Part shown: positions 1 through 8,342 of the stretch, in pieces
Numbering within the stretch: the first letter of the stretch is position 1
Layout: each line of letters opens with the position of its first letter
From: Labrys okinawensis
Lineage (GTDB): Bacteria > Pseudomonadota > Alphaproteobacteria > Rhizobiales > Labraceae
DNA length: 64,000 nt
Direction: 5' to 3'
Assembly (NCBI RefSeq): GCF_002982075.1
Contig: NZ_PUEJ01000002.1
Span: 558,001-622,000 of the forward strand
Program-made: the position numbers and the translations under genes
Notes under the pieces: model-generated
What the model saw: only the letters and a program-made list of their open reading frames with translations
Told to the model about the DNA's origin: nothing
Databases searched by the model: none

Positions 1-1198
1 CCAGCGGCTCGAAAGCGCCCGCTTCGATGCCTTCTTCATGGCCGATCATCTCGCCGTGCTCAACATGCCGGTGGAGGCGCTCAAGCGCAGCCATACCGTG
101 ACCTCGTTCGAACCTTTCACCCTGCTGTCGGCGCTGTCGGCCGTCACCGAGCATATCGGCCTGGTCGCCACCGCCTCCACCACCTTCGATGCCCCCTACC
201 ATGTCGCCCGGCGCTTTGCCTCGCTCGATCATCTCAGCGGCGGCCGGGCGGGCTGGAACATCGTCACCACCTCCAATCCCGATGCTGCCCTGAATTTCGG
301 CCTCGACGACCATGTCGGGCATGACGAGCGCTACCGCCGGGCGCGGGAATTCTACGATGTGGTCACCGGTCTGTGGGACAGCTGGGCCGACGACGCCTTC
401 ATTCGCGACGTCGAGAGCGGTCTTTATTTCGATCCGGACAAGCTGCATGTGCTTGCCCACAAGGGCGAGCATCTCTCCGTGCGCGGACCGCTGAACATCG
501 CCCGGCCGGTACAGGGCTGGCCGGTGATCGTGCAGGCCGGTTCCTCGGAGCCGGGCCGCCAGCTCGCGGCCGAGACGGCGGAGGCGGTGTTCACCGCGCC
601 GCCCAACCTGGCCGAAGGGCGCCGCTTCTATGCCGACGTCAAGGGCAGGATGGCGCGGCTCGGCCGCGACAGGGATCATATGAAGATCCTGCCGGCCGCC
701 TTCGTGGTGGTCGGCGACAGCGTGGAGGAAGCCAGGGCCAAGCGCGCCAGGCTCGACAGCCTCGTGCATTACGACAGCGCCGTTGCCTCGCTCTCCATTG
801 CCCTTGGCCACGATGTCTCAGGCTTCGATCCCGACGGCAGGCTGCCGCCTATTCCCGAGACCAATGCCAGCAAGAGCGGCCGCGAACGGGTGCTGCAACT
901 GGCCGAAAGCGAGGGGCTCACGGTGCGCCAGCTCGCCCAGCGCCTCGGCGGTTATGCGGGCCTGGCTTTCGTGGGCACGCCCGCCAGCATCGCCGATGAA
1001 ATGGCGGAATGGCTGGAAAGCGAGGGCTCGGACGGCTTCAACGTGATGTTCCCCTATCTGCCCGGTGGCCTCGACGACTTCGTCGACAAGGTCGTGCCGG
1101 TGCTGCAGGAGCGCGGCCTGTTCCGGCGCGAGTATGAAGGGCGGACCCTGCGCGAGAATCTCGGCCTGCCGCGGCCGGAAAACCGGTTCTTCAAATAG
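1..1198 (+). CDS. Flavin-dependent monooxygenase, NtaA/SnaA/DszA type (5' partial)
   Basis: The reading frame is open from base 2 with no start in the window, so the gene begins upstream. About 400 residues are visible and the family is usually near 440-450, so only a short N-terminus is missing. The visible start (FDAFFMADHLAV) and the central GWNIVTTSNPDAALNFG and HDERYRRAREFYDV stretches are typical of class C flavin monooxygenases. These are TIM-barrel enzymes using reduced FMN to oxidise xenobiotics such as nitrilotriacetate, sulfur heterocycles or sulfonates. A flavin reductase partner is expected but not visible. The substrate cannot be assigned. The ATG at 38 is internal, because conserved residues precede it. 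Confidence 0.85.
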   Translation, partial: QRLESARFDAFFMADHLAVLNMPVEALKRSHTVTSFEPFTLLSALSAVTEHIGLVATASTTFDAPYHVARRFASLDHLSGGRAGWNIVTTSNPDAALNFGLDDHVGHDERYRRAREFYDVVTGLWDSWADDAFIRDVESGLYFDPDKLHVLAHKGEHLSVRGPLNIARPVQGWPVIVQAGSSEPGRQLAAETAEAVFTAPPNLAEGRRFYADVKGRMARLGRDRDHMKILPAAFVVVGDSVEEARAKRARLDSLVHYDSAVASLSIALGHDVSGFDPDGRLPPIPETNASKSGRERVLQLAESEGLTVRQLAQRLGGYAGLAFVGTPASIADEMAEWLESEGSDGFNVMFPYLPGGLDDFVDKVVPVLQERGLFRREYEGRTLRENLGLPRPENRFFK

Positions 1199-1229
1199 GA
1201 GAAAATTTCCTGCCGAGTTGAGGCGGTTG

Positions 1230-1307
1230 GAGTGTCAGCCTCCGGCTGACATCTTGGAAACGCAGCTCTCGCTGGCAAGCGGAATGTCAGCCAGGAGGCT
1301 GACACTC
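1230..1307. repeat. Imperfect inverted repeat of a small palindrome
   Basis: GAGTGTCAGCC at 1230 and its inverted partner ending at 1307 are the ends of two 23-24 bp units facing each other across about 31 bp. Each unit is itself a palindrome (GTCAGCC / GGCTGAC). It lies between two converging genes and could fold as a bidirectional stem-loop. No poly-T tract follows, so it is called a repeat rather than a terminator. Confidence 0.6.
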
Positions 1308-1359
1308 CGCATATCCTGCGCTCTTTCATGCAAACGCAACTGTCGCCCTAAGTTCGACC

Positions 1360-2187
1360 TCACACCATTGCGAAGCTGTCGGGATCCGGGCCGATCTTGC
1401 CCTTGGCATCGTCGAGCTTCTCGATGGCGGCGATGTCCTCCGGCGCCAGCTTGAAATCGAAGACCTGGAAGTTCTCGACGATGCGGGCCGGTGTCACCGA
1501 TTTGGGAATGACGACATTGCCGATGTCGAGATGCCAGCGAAGGATCACCTGGGCGGCGCTCTTGCCATACTTCTTGGCAATGGCCGTCAGAGCGGGATCG
1601 CTGAGCAGCGTGCCCTGGCCGAGCGGGCTCCAGGCTTCCGTGGCGATGCCTTCCTTGGCGTGATAGGCGCGCAGGGCCTTCTGCTGGAAACGCGGATGCA
1701 GCTCGATCTGGTTGATCGCGGGAATCACGCCGGTCTCGGCCTTCAGGCGCTCGAGATGGGCAATCTGAAAGTTGGAGACGCCGATGGAGGCGACGCGGCC
1801 TTCCTCGCGCAGCTTGATGAGGGCCTTCCAGCTCTCGACATAGAGATCGCGCGAGGGCACCGGCCAGTGGATGAGATAGAGGTCGACCGTCTCCAGGCGC
1901 AGCTTCTTCAGGCTCGTATCGAAAGCGCGCAGGGCCTGATCGTAACCCTGGTCGCCATTCCACAGCTTGGTGGTGAGGAAAATATCCTTGACGGGAACGC
2001 TGGAGGCGGCGAGCGCATCGCCCACGCCTTCTTCGTTGCCGTAGATGGCGGCGGTGTCGATCGAGCGGTAGCCCGCCTCGATCGCCGCGGTAACCGCCTC
2101 CTTCGCGCCGTCATTCGGTACCTGCCAGACGCCGAAGCCGAGCTGCGGAATGTCCTTGCCGTCATTGAAACGGATGGTCGGGCTCAT
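1360..2187 (-). CDS. Aldo/keto reductase, 2,5-diketo-gluconate reductase-like
   Basis: A 275-residue cytosolic NADPH-dependent carbonyl reductase of the AKR superfamily. The AKR tetrad is visible: Asp44 and Tyr49 in SIDTAAIYGN, Lys74 in TTKLWN and His107 in LIHWP. A C-terminal IPKSVTPARIVENF segment fits the cofactor-binding loop. The start at 2187 follows an AGGAAAG ribosome-binding site; an in-frame start 93 bases upstream would add an unconserved tail. Nearest in type to DkgA/DkgB or YvgN reductases acting on small aldehydes and keto-sugars, but the substrate is not defined. It lies downstream of a second, unrelated-subfamily AKR on the same strand, separated by about 130 bases. Confidence 0.88.
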   Translation of the reverse strand: MSPTIRFNDGKDIPQLGFGVWQVPNDGAKEAVTAAIEAGYRSIDTAAIYGNEEGVGDALAASSVPVKDIFLTTKLWNGDQGYDQALRAFDTSLKKLRLETVDLYLIHWPVPSRDLYVESWKALIKLREEGRVASIGVSNFQIAHLERLKAETGVIPAINQIELHPRFQQKALRAYHAKEGIATEAWSPLGQGTLLSDPALTAIAKKYGKSAAQVILRWHLDIGNVVIPKSVTPARIVENFQVFDFKLAPEDIAAIEKLDDAKGKIGPDPDSFAMV

Positions 2188-2315
2188 GGGAAACTTTCCT
2201 GAAATCGTTGGAAGAACGGGATGCCGGAAAAGCGATGATTCGATCGCTGAACATGCAGTCGCTGGGGCTGCATGGCTCATCTATGGTCTGGTCGGCCAAG
2301 CGCAACCCGTCGATC

Positions 2316-3296
2316 TCACTGAAAACCGGCGATCCCATGCGGGACATAGGAGGCTTCGAGGGTGGCGATCTCCTCGCCCGTCAGTTTCAGGTCTAGCGCC
2401 GCGATGGCGTCGGTCAGATGATGTGGCTTGGAGGCTCCGACGATCGGTGCGGTCACGCCGCCCTTTTGCGCCACCCAGGCGAGAGCCACCTGCGCCCGCG
2501 GCACGCCGCGCGCCTTGGCGATGGCGGCCACCGCCTCGATGACCTTGCGGTCGGCCTCCTGCGTGGCGTCGTAGAGCGCCGTGCCGACATTGTCGCTTTG
2601 CTGGCGCTCGCTGCTCTCGTTCCAGTCGCGCGTCAGCCGGCCGCGCGCGAGCGGACTCCAGGGCAGCACGGCGATGCCCTGGTCGCGGCATAGCGGCAGC
2701 ATCTCGCGCTCCTCTTCCCGATAGAGCAGGTTGAGGTGGTTCTGCATGCTGACGAATTCGGTCCAGCCATGCAGGCGGGAGGTGTAGAGCGCCTTGGTGA
2801 ACTGCCAGGCATGCATGGAGGAAGCGCCGATATAGCGGGCCTTGCCGGCCTTCACGACGTCATGCAGAGCTTCCAGCGTTTCCTCGATCGGGGTCGACTC
2901 ATCCCAGCGGTGGATCTGGTAGAGGTCGACATAGTCGGTGCCGAGGCGCCGGAGGCTGTTGTCGATCTCCGCCAGGATGGCGCGGCGCGACAGGCCGGCG
3001 CCGTTGGGGCCGGGACGCTGGCGGAAAAAGACCTTGGTCGCCAGCACGATCTCCTCGCGCCGCGAAAACTCCTTGATGGCCCGGCCGACGATCTCCTCGG
3101 AGGTTCCGTCGGAATAGGAATTGGCGGTATCGAGGAAATTGATGCCCGCCTCGATGGCCTGGCGGATCAAAGGGCGGCTCTGCTCCTCGGGCAGGGTCCA
3201 GACATGATTGCCGCGGTCGGGCACGCCATAAGTCATGCAGCCAAGGCACAGGCGTGACACTTCGAGGCCCGTCGAGCCGAGCTTGACGTAATCCAT
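2316..3296 (-). CDS. Aldo/keto reductase, YajO/Tas-like subfamily
   Basis: A 326-residue member of the larger AKR11/12-type group, distinct from the shorter AKR downstream. Asp56 and Tyr61 (FLDTANSYSDG), Lys88 (LATKVF) and His129 (YQIHRWD) form the expected catalytic tetrad, and VPRAQVALAWVAQKG with a following VGASKPHHL matches the NADP-binding C-terminus. AAGGAG lies 9 bases before the ATG. Such enzymes reduce aldehydes, keto-sugars or quinone-type compounds with NADPH in the cytosol. The substrate is unknown. The two AKR genes read the same way and may be co-transcribed, though the spacing leaves room for a separate promoter. Confidence 0.88.
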   Translation of the reverse strand: MDYVKLGSTGLEVSRLCLGCMTYGVPDRGNHVWTLPEEQSRPLIRQAIEAGINFLDTANSYSDGTSEEIVGRAIKEFSRREEIVLATKVFFRQRPGPNGAGLSRRAILAEIDNSLRRLGTDYVDLYQIHRWDESTPIEETLEALHDVVKAGKARYIGASSMHAWQFTKALYTSRLHGWTEFVSMQNHLNLLYREEEREMLPLCRDQGIAVLPWSPLARGRLTRDWNESSERQQSDNVGTALYDATQEADRKVIEAVAAIAKARGVPRAQVALAWVAQKGGVTAPIVGASKPHHLTDAIAALDLKLTGEEIATLEASYVPHGIAGFQ

Positions 3297-3572
3297 GGAT
3301 GAAACTCCTTACTGAAAGAATGGTTCGGGCGCGTCGTCACCAAAGGACCACGCCAACCGACTAATCCCGCTACTTGATGGGTTCGGTCGATTGTGAATCG
3401 GACGAGTGCCGAAGTCCAGCTTCAAGGCGGGGCAGAGTGGCATCCCGGCGTTCACGGAACTGCGAGATATCCGACCGTCCGACGCCGATGACTCAGGCAC
3501 CATGACAATTGCGGTGATGCCTGGCTCGCAGGGACGCAAATCCAAGGTCTCGCGCCAAATCCGACTGCGGTG
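3297..3572. other. Intergenic stretch without recognisable feature
   Basis: About 276 bases between the AKR gene and the metallo-hydrolase gene. Short open frames on both strands have no recognisable motif and no good ribosome-binding site. I see no tRNA-like fold or strong terminator. Confidence 0.5.
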
Positions 3573-4652
3573 CTACAGCTCGAACTCGATGCCTTCCTTC
3601 CCCGCTTCGGGAAAGAGGCAATCATAGTGCCAGCGTGTCCTCAAATTCTCGTCGTCCCATTGCTCCGTGCTGGGCTGGCGGAAGTTGAAGATCAGCGTCT
3701 TCCGGCGCCCGGGATCGTGCTTGAGGATGCGGGCGATGGTTTCGGCATCCGGGTGACCGTGATGGCTGCCGTCGGTCGAGAAGGCAAAACGGGTGCAGTC
3801 GATCAGGCTGAGCACGGCCGGCGAAGTATTGGCCTTGCTGCCGTGATGGGACACCTTCAGGCAGTCGAGCCTCAAGGGATTCTCTGCGCTATGGCCGAGC
3901 CGTTCGAGCGCGGCCTCGATGACATCGGCATGGGAATCCGCCGCCATCAGCACGCGTTTCTGGTCGAACTCCGCGATGAAGGCGATGCTGCTGCCGTTGG
4001 GCCTGGTGCCGTCGCCGCTGAACTGGCGCGCGGCCAGGGCCTCGACATTGAGGCTGCCGAGAATCTCGCGTCCTTCCGTCTCGGCCAGCTCCACCGGCTC
4101 CTTGTCCTCCTTGCGCAGATGAGCCTCGGCGAGCGCCCTCTCCCAGGTGGGCAGCAGCCTGGTGAGTTCCTGGTCCGTCGGGGAAAGCAGAGTGAGTTTC
4201 AGGCCGCCGGCGAACGTCAAGGGTGCCGCTGCCTCCGGGCTGCCGGTGGAGACGATGCGGGAGGCGAACTGGCTGTTCCACGGCCAGCCGCTGGCCTTGA
4301 TGCCCGCCGTCACCTTCTCGGCCTGGTCGACGCCGAGCGTCTCGGCGTCGCGAAGCCGCTCCCTGGCATCGACGAGCTGGGAATAAGCGTTGAACCAGAC
4401 ATTGCGAGCCGTGAAGGGAAGCGCCGGTTCCGCGAAGAGCGGCACGGCGCCTTCGATGTGATCGGCGTCGATATGGCTGATGGCGAAGAGCTCGAAGGTG
4501 CCGATCGTCTGCAGCAGCGGCTTCAGCGCCCGGTAATTCTTGGTGCGGCCGAGATCGATGAGGGCGCGGTGGAGGGCGTCTTCCTCACCCCAGCTCAGCA
4601 TGAGCGCATCGCCCTCGGAGGCCGGATGCATGGCGAGCCTGAAGACCGGCAT
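3573..4652 (-). CDS. ComEC/Rec2-type metallo-beta-lactamase-fold hydrolase
   Basis: A 359-residue soluble MBL-fold protein, the last gene of a three-gene unit. The metal-binding core is SHIDADHIEG (His60, Asp62, Asp64, His65), followed by NGSSIAFIAEF, MAADSHAD, KVSHHGSKANTS and STDGSHHGHPDAE. This motif order is characteristic of the DNA-uptake nuclease-like MBL domain of ComEC/Rec2, here without its membrane channel. The start at 4652 has a clear GAAGGAG site, and its ATG lies 11 bases after the caspase stop, so the two are translationally linked. Nuclease or phosphodiesterase activity is inferred from fold only. Stand-alone relatives are known near caspase and other conflict-system genes. 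Confidence 0.85.
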   Translation of the reverse strand: MPVFRLAMHPASEGDALMLSWGEEDALHRALIDLGRTKNYRALKPLLQTIGTFELFAISHIDADHIEGAVPLFAEPALPFTARNVWFNAYSQLVDARERLRDAETLGVDQAEKVTAGIKASGWPWNSQFASRIVSTGSPEAAAPLTFAGGLKLTLLSPTDQELTRLLPTWERALAEAHLRKEDKEPVELAETEGREILGSLNVEALAARQFSGDGTRPNGSSIAFIAEFDQKRVLMAADSHADVIEAALERLGHSAENPLRLDCLKVSHHGSKANTSPAVLSLIDCTRFAFSTDGSHHGHPDAETIARILKHDPGRRKTLIFNFRQPSTEQWDDENLRTRWHYDCLFPEAGKEGIEFEL

Positions 4653-4663
4653 GGCGTTCTCCT

Positions 4664-7132
4664 TCAATCGTCGAGGCGGATCACGGTGAAGGCCTGAGCT
4701 GAATCGACGCGGTTGGCGAAGGCGCGGGCGGCGCGGCGCGGGGCTTCGAGCGCCTTTTCGTCCGGCAGACTTTCGAGCCCGCGGGCCAGCCAGTCCGCCG
4801 ACAGCGAATAGAGCGGGGCGCCGCGTGAAAACCCTGCCATGAGATGGGTCTTGGCCTGCTCGAACTGTTCGGCGTTGCGCGCCCGCATCAGGAGGCGGCG
4901 GCCGAGAATGATCGGCCCGTCGGGAATGAACGGAAACCAGTCGGCAAGATTGAAGAGCCAGGGGTCCCAGCGCCGTTCGAGGTCGGGCGAGGCGGCCGAG
5001 ACGGCGATCAGCGCGGCGGCAAGCGCCGCGATCGGATCGGCGAGCTTGTCCTGCATCGCATCGATCACGGATTGCTGGAGCCCGCCGGCCAGGAGCGCGC
5101 TGCCGGCGTCGGCATCGCGGGCCGCCAGAAAGCCGATCAGGCCGTTCCAGACGGGATTTTCGGCGATGACGGTGGCTGTGCTTTTCTCGCGTGGCGCCAG
5201 CCTGTCGACGAGCACATAGGGGCTCCACCGGCCGGCGATGCTCGGCACCACAGCGAGATCGCGGCGCCGGCCGGTCTCGATCGCTACGAAGACCGGGCGG
5301 TCTTGGGCTCCCCTTTCGAACGGCGCGAAGCGGCGCGCCGCGGTATCGGCCAGGCCGAGCCGTACCAACCGCCCATCATCGTTCTCCATCGTTGCGGCGA
5401 GGCGCGGATCGGCAAGAGCATGCAGGCCGAGCGCATAATCGGCATGGCCGGCGATGGTGGCGACCACCGGCGTGACCGGGCGAGGGGCGGGCGCGGGAAA
5501 GCCGGTCTGCCAATCGGGCGCAGCCGGACGGCCGATATCCGCCGGCAGCCCGTGCCACAGGCTTTCCAGGCCCGGCGCCGGGGCGGGGGGCGGCGGCGCG
5601 GCGGGGGGAGAGGGAAGCGGGACGGCACCGGTTGCCGTGGCCGTTCCCAGCCATTCATGCGGCGAGGCCGGCATGGCGAAGCGCACTTCCAGCACGTCGT
5701 CCCTGGCCACCGTGACGTTCTGGACCTCGACCCGGCCGTCGGGCGTGCGCAGAGTGACGATATGCTCGCCGGGCCGGACATCCACCGGCGTGGCCCCGCC
5801 GATGGCGACGACGAGCCGTTTGGGATTCTTCTTCGGTTCGTCCGCCCGGATGATCTCGGCCACCGCACCGGCGGCGATCGTCACGGGTCCCGACAGGCTG
5901 ACCAGAAGCTGCGCGGCCGGGCCGACGCCGCGCCCGGGATCGAGCCTGTCCACCACCACCGTGGTCGGCGCGGCATTGCGCCTGACCTCGAGAAAGACGG
6001 CGGGCGCCCGCGCCTTGCCTTTGGCCACGCCGATATCCGCGCCGAAACGGCGGACGGAGACGCTGAGGGCGGTATTTTCCGGATAGTTCAGGCGCCGGAA
6101 CGGCGAGCCGTCGCCAGCGCCCTCGAAGGCTGTCTCTCCCCCCGGTGTGGCGGCGACGGTGAAGTTGCTCTCGGGCCAGTTCTCGGGCTGGTCCAGCGAG
6201 ATGTAGACCGGGATCTCCTGCCGCTCGCCCGCATAGGTGATCTCGAAGGTTCCGGCATTGCGTCCGCCCGGCGTCTGCGGCTTTTCATCGGGCTGACGGT
6301 GCAGTTCGAGCAGCCTGTTGACCTTGTCGACCAACTGGCCCGGTCTTACCGGCCAGCCTTCGTCGGCCGGATCGGCTGCAACCCCGTCGAGGGCGCTCAG
6401 CAGCGCGTCGGCAAACAGGGTGGTGGTGTTGACGCGCCCTCCCGCGACTTCCCCGAGCGCGGTGGCGGCGATCACCCATTGCTTGCTGGGTTCGTCATGG
6501 CCCCTGTTTTCGCGGGTCAGGGCAATCAGCTTGCTGCCGAACGGCTCGTTCCAGGGCAAGGAAAGCTCCGTCGCAGAGCGGCAGCAATCGAACAGCAGAA
6601 GCTGGGAGACGGCCTTGGCGTTTTCCAGCGCGGAGATGAACTGCTCGACTTCGGACATGCCGGCCGTGGCATCGAGATCGTCCATGGCATAGTCCTCGAG
6701 GAGGAAGGCCGTGCGGGAGAGCCGGCTCTCGCCATGGCTTGCGACGTAGAGAATGGCAAGATTGTCCTGGTGCGTGTTGATGCGCCTCACCCAGGCGCGC
6801 ACCGCTTCGCGCGCCGCGGCGAAGCTGGCGCGCGGCACCGGTCCGCCGGCATAGGTCGCGCGAGGGTCCTCGCCTGCCGCCGGTTCGGAGAGCAGGATGG
6901 CGAGGCTGCCGAGCGGGCAGGCCTCGTTGCGAAAGCCGGGCGCCTCCCCGACGAACCAGTCCGCCAGCGCCCGTGCCGAGAAGGTGGTCGAGGTCAGGGG
7001 CTTCCTGAAGCGCGGCGACTGGTAGGCGCCGACGCCGATGATCAGCACATGGGTCGCGGGACCGGCCGCCAGCGCGTCGTCGCGATAGACCAGGCCGAGC
7101 TTCCTGTCGGGATCGTCAGCGGCGAGTTTCAT
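4664..7132 (-). CDS. Caspase-like (peptidase C14) protein with uncharacterised C-terminal domain
   Basis: An 822-residue predicted cysteine protease of the caspase/metacaspase fold. Residues about 25-270 form the protease: THVLIIGVGAY, the catalytic His133 in YVASHGES and the catalytic Cys184 in LLLFDCCRSATEL. Residues about 285-525 look like beta-rich (Ig/PEGA-like) domains (FEITYAGERQEIPVYISL, DVRPGEHIVTL). A proline/alanine linker follows near 528-546. Residues about 560-822 form a helical domain (DKLADPIAALAAALIAVS, LADWFPFIPDGPIILGRRLL, RGAPLYSLSADWLARGLESL) that I recognise only as recurring in uncharacterised bacterial proteins. No signal peptide or membrane segment. The start lies 4 bases after the patatin stop, with a weak overlapping TAGGA site, implying coupling. 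Confidence 0.85.
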   Translation of the reverse strand: MKLAADDPDRKLGLVYRDDALAAGPATHVLIIGVGAYQSPRFRKPLTSTTFSARALADWFVGEAPGFRNEACPLGSLAILLSEPAAGEDPRATYAGGPVPRASFAAAREAVRAWVRRINTHQDNLAILYVASHGESRLSRTAFLLEDYAMDDLDATAGMSEVEQFISALENAKAVSQLLLFDCCRSATELSLPWNEPFGSKLIALTRENRGHDEPSKQWVIAATALGEVAGGRVNTTTLFADALLSALDGVAADPADEGWPVRPGQLVDKVNRLLELHRQPDEKPQTPGGRNAGTFEITYAGERQEIPVYISLDQPENWPESNFTVAATPGGETAFEGAGDGSPFRRLNYPENTALSVSVRRFGADIGVAKGKARAPAVFLEVRRNAAPTTVVVDRLDPGRGVGPAAQLLVSLSGPVTIAAGAVAEIIRADEPKKNPKRLVVAIGGATPVDVRPGEHIVTLRTPDGRVEVQNVTVARDDVLEVRFAMPASPHEWLGTATATGAVPLPSPPAAPPPPAPAPGLESLWHGLPADIGRPAAPDWQTGFPAPAPRPVTPVVATIAGHADYALGLHALADPRLAATMENDDGRLVRLGLADTAARRFAPFERGAQDRPVFVAIETGRRRDLAVVPSIAGRWSPYVLVDRLAPREKSTATVIAENPVWNGLIGFLAARDADAGSALLAGGLQQSVIDAMQDKLADPIAALAAALIAVSAASPDLERRWDPWLFNLADWFPFIPDGPIILGRRLLMRARNAEQFEQAKTHLMAGFSRGAPLYSLSADWLARGLESLPDEKALEAPRRAARAFANRVDSAQAFTVIRLDD

Positions 7133-7136
7133 GGTC

Positions 7137-8255
7137 CTAGACCGGGAAGCCGGGCAGGGGATAGGCCGTCGGTGCCGGCTCGGCCGGCGTGACAAAGCTG
7201 CGTAGGGCGACATCCATCATCAGCCAGCCCCAATTGATGAGCCGGCTCTGCTCTTCCTCGCCGAAGGGGTTGAGGCGGGTGCGCATCCCGGCCAGCCGCG
7301 CGACCATGGCGGGATCGGGTTTCAGCATCTGCGGCGCCGGATATTTCGAGGCGACGCCGTCGATGCCGCTGAAGGCGATCACCTGGCCGGCCGCCCTGGC
7401 TTCGGCGAAGAGCAGGCGCTTGCGCAGGCCGCGGGCCTGGTCGGTGGCGATGTCGAGGGCGCGCAGGGCCTGCTGGGGCCAGAAGGCTTGGGCGGATTCC
7501 TCCGTGCCGAAGGGGGCGCCGGCATCGCTGACGATCACCGTGGCGAAATCGTCCACCGTCTCCAGGCCGAGATTGTCATAGGCGCCGCCATCGGTAAGGG
7601 AAAGCTTGCGGTTGTAGTCGGGATCGCCGAAATGGCTCGTGCCGGTGGCGTTCACCCAGCGCGCGGGATCAACCTGGATCTCCACCGGCGAAAGCACCGG
7701 TGGAAAGGCGCTCGAAGCGGCGACGGCCACCGCCAGCCGGATGTCGGGCTCGGGAATGATGCCGATGGCATAGTCGGCCAGCCTGACCTTTTGCAGGCGC
7801 ACGAGCCGGCCGGTCTGCAGATTGGTGGCGTTGAAGATGAACTGCGGGCTGTCCGGCAGATCCTGCAGGCTGATGCCCTCGAACAGATCGTCATAGCTAT
7901 CGGCGAGGACATCGCCGATGTTCTTGCCGGGCAGGATCGTCCCGAGGCCCACGGCCTTGGTGTCGATCGAGCGGGTGCAGAAGTTGCGCAGCGGTGCGAT
8001 CACTCTGGCATCGAGATCGGTTGCAATGCCGTTCTCAAAGGTCAGCTGTTTCCAGGCGGCTGCCAGCATGCCCGAGGCGATCGATCCGCCCGACACGCTG
8101 GAGATTCGGCTGAGCCTGGCGAGCTGGCCGAGCTGGTTGAGCCGGATCAGGGCGCCGCAATGATAGAGCGTGGCGCGAAAGCCGCCGCCCGACAGGGCCA
8201 GCGCCGGCATCCTGCGATCCGCCGTGCGGTCTTCGACTCCACTGTCCTGTGCCAT
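7137..8255 (-). CDS. Patatin-like phospholipase
   Basis: A 372-residue lipid hydrolase heading the patatin-caspase-MBL unit. The oxyanion-hole motif GGGFRA (23-28), the nucleophile Ser55 in SSVSGGSIASG and the catalytic Asp222 in LTDGGAYDNLG give the Ser-Asp dyad of patatins. The first Gly of the usual GxSxG is Ser here, as in some bacterial branches. It is cytosolic, with no signal sequence, and the predicted activity is acyl-ester cleavage of phospholipids. GAGGGGGG precedes the ATG. Being directly fused in operon with a caspase and an MBL hydrolase suggests a membrane-damaging effector that is controlled post-translationally; that role is inference. Confidence 0.87.
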   Translation of the reverse strand: MAQDSGVEDRTADRRMPALALSGGGFRATLYHCGALIRLNQLGQLARLSRISSVSGGSIASGMLAAAWKQLTFENGIATDLDARVIAPLRNFCTRSIDTKAVGLGTILPGKNIGDVLADSYDDLFEGISLQDLPDSPQFIFNATNLQTGRLVRLQKVRLADYAIGIIPEPDIRLAVAVAASSAFPPVLSPVEIQVDPARWVNATGTSHFGDPDYNRKLSLTDGGAYDNLGLETVDDFATVIVSDAGAPFGTEESAQAFWPQQALRALDIATDQARGLRKRLLFAEARAAGQVIAFSGIDGVASKYPAPQMLKPDPAMVARLAGMRTRLNPFGEEEQSRLINWGWLMMDVALRSFVTPAEPAPTAYPLPGFPV

Positions 8256-8342
8256 CGCCCATCCCCCCTCAGGATCTGCAGGCGAAGTGTTCGACCAGAG
8301 CCGTGAGTCGGGCGTTATTCCGCTGCCGGGGCAGCTCCGGGA

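Noticed and set aside
3309..3545. Short open frames in the gap after the second aldo/keto reductase
   Set aside because: No ribosome-binding site, no conserved motif and frames on both strands overlap, so they are treated as non-coding.
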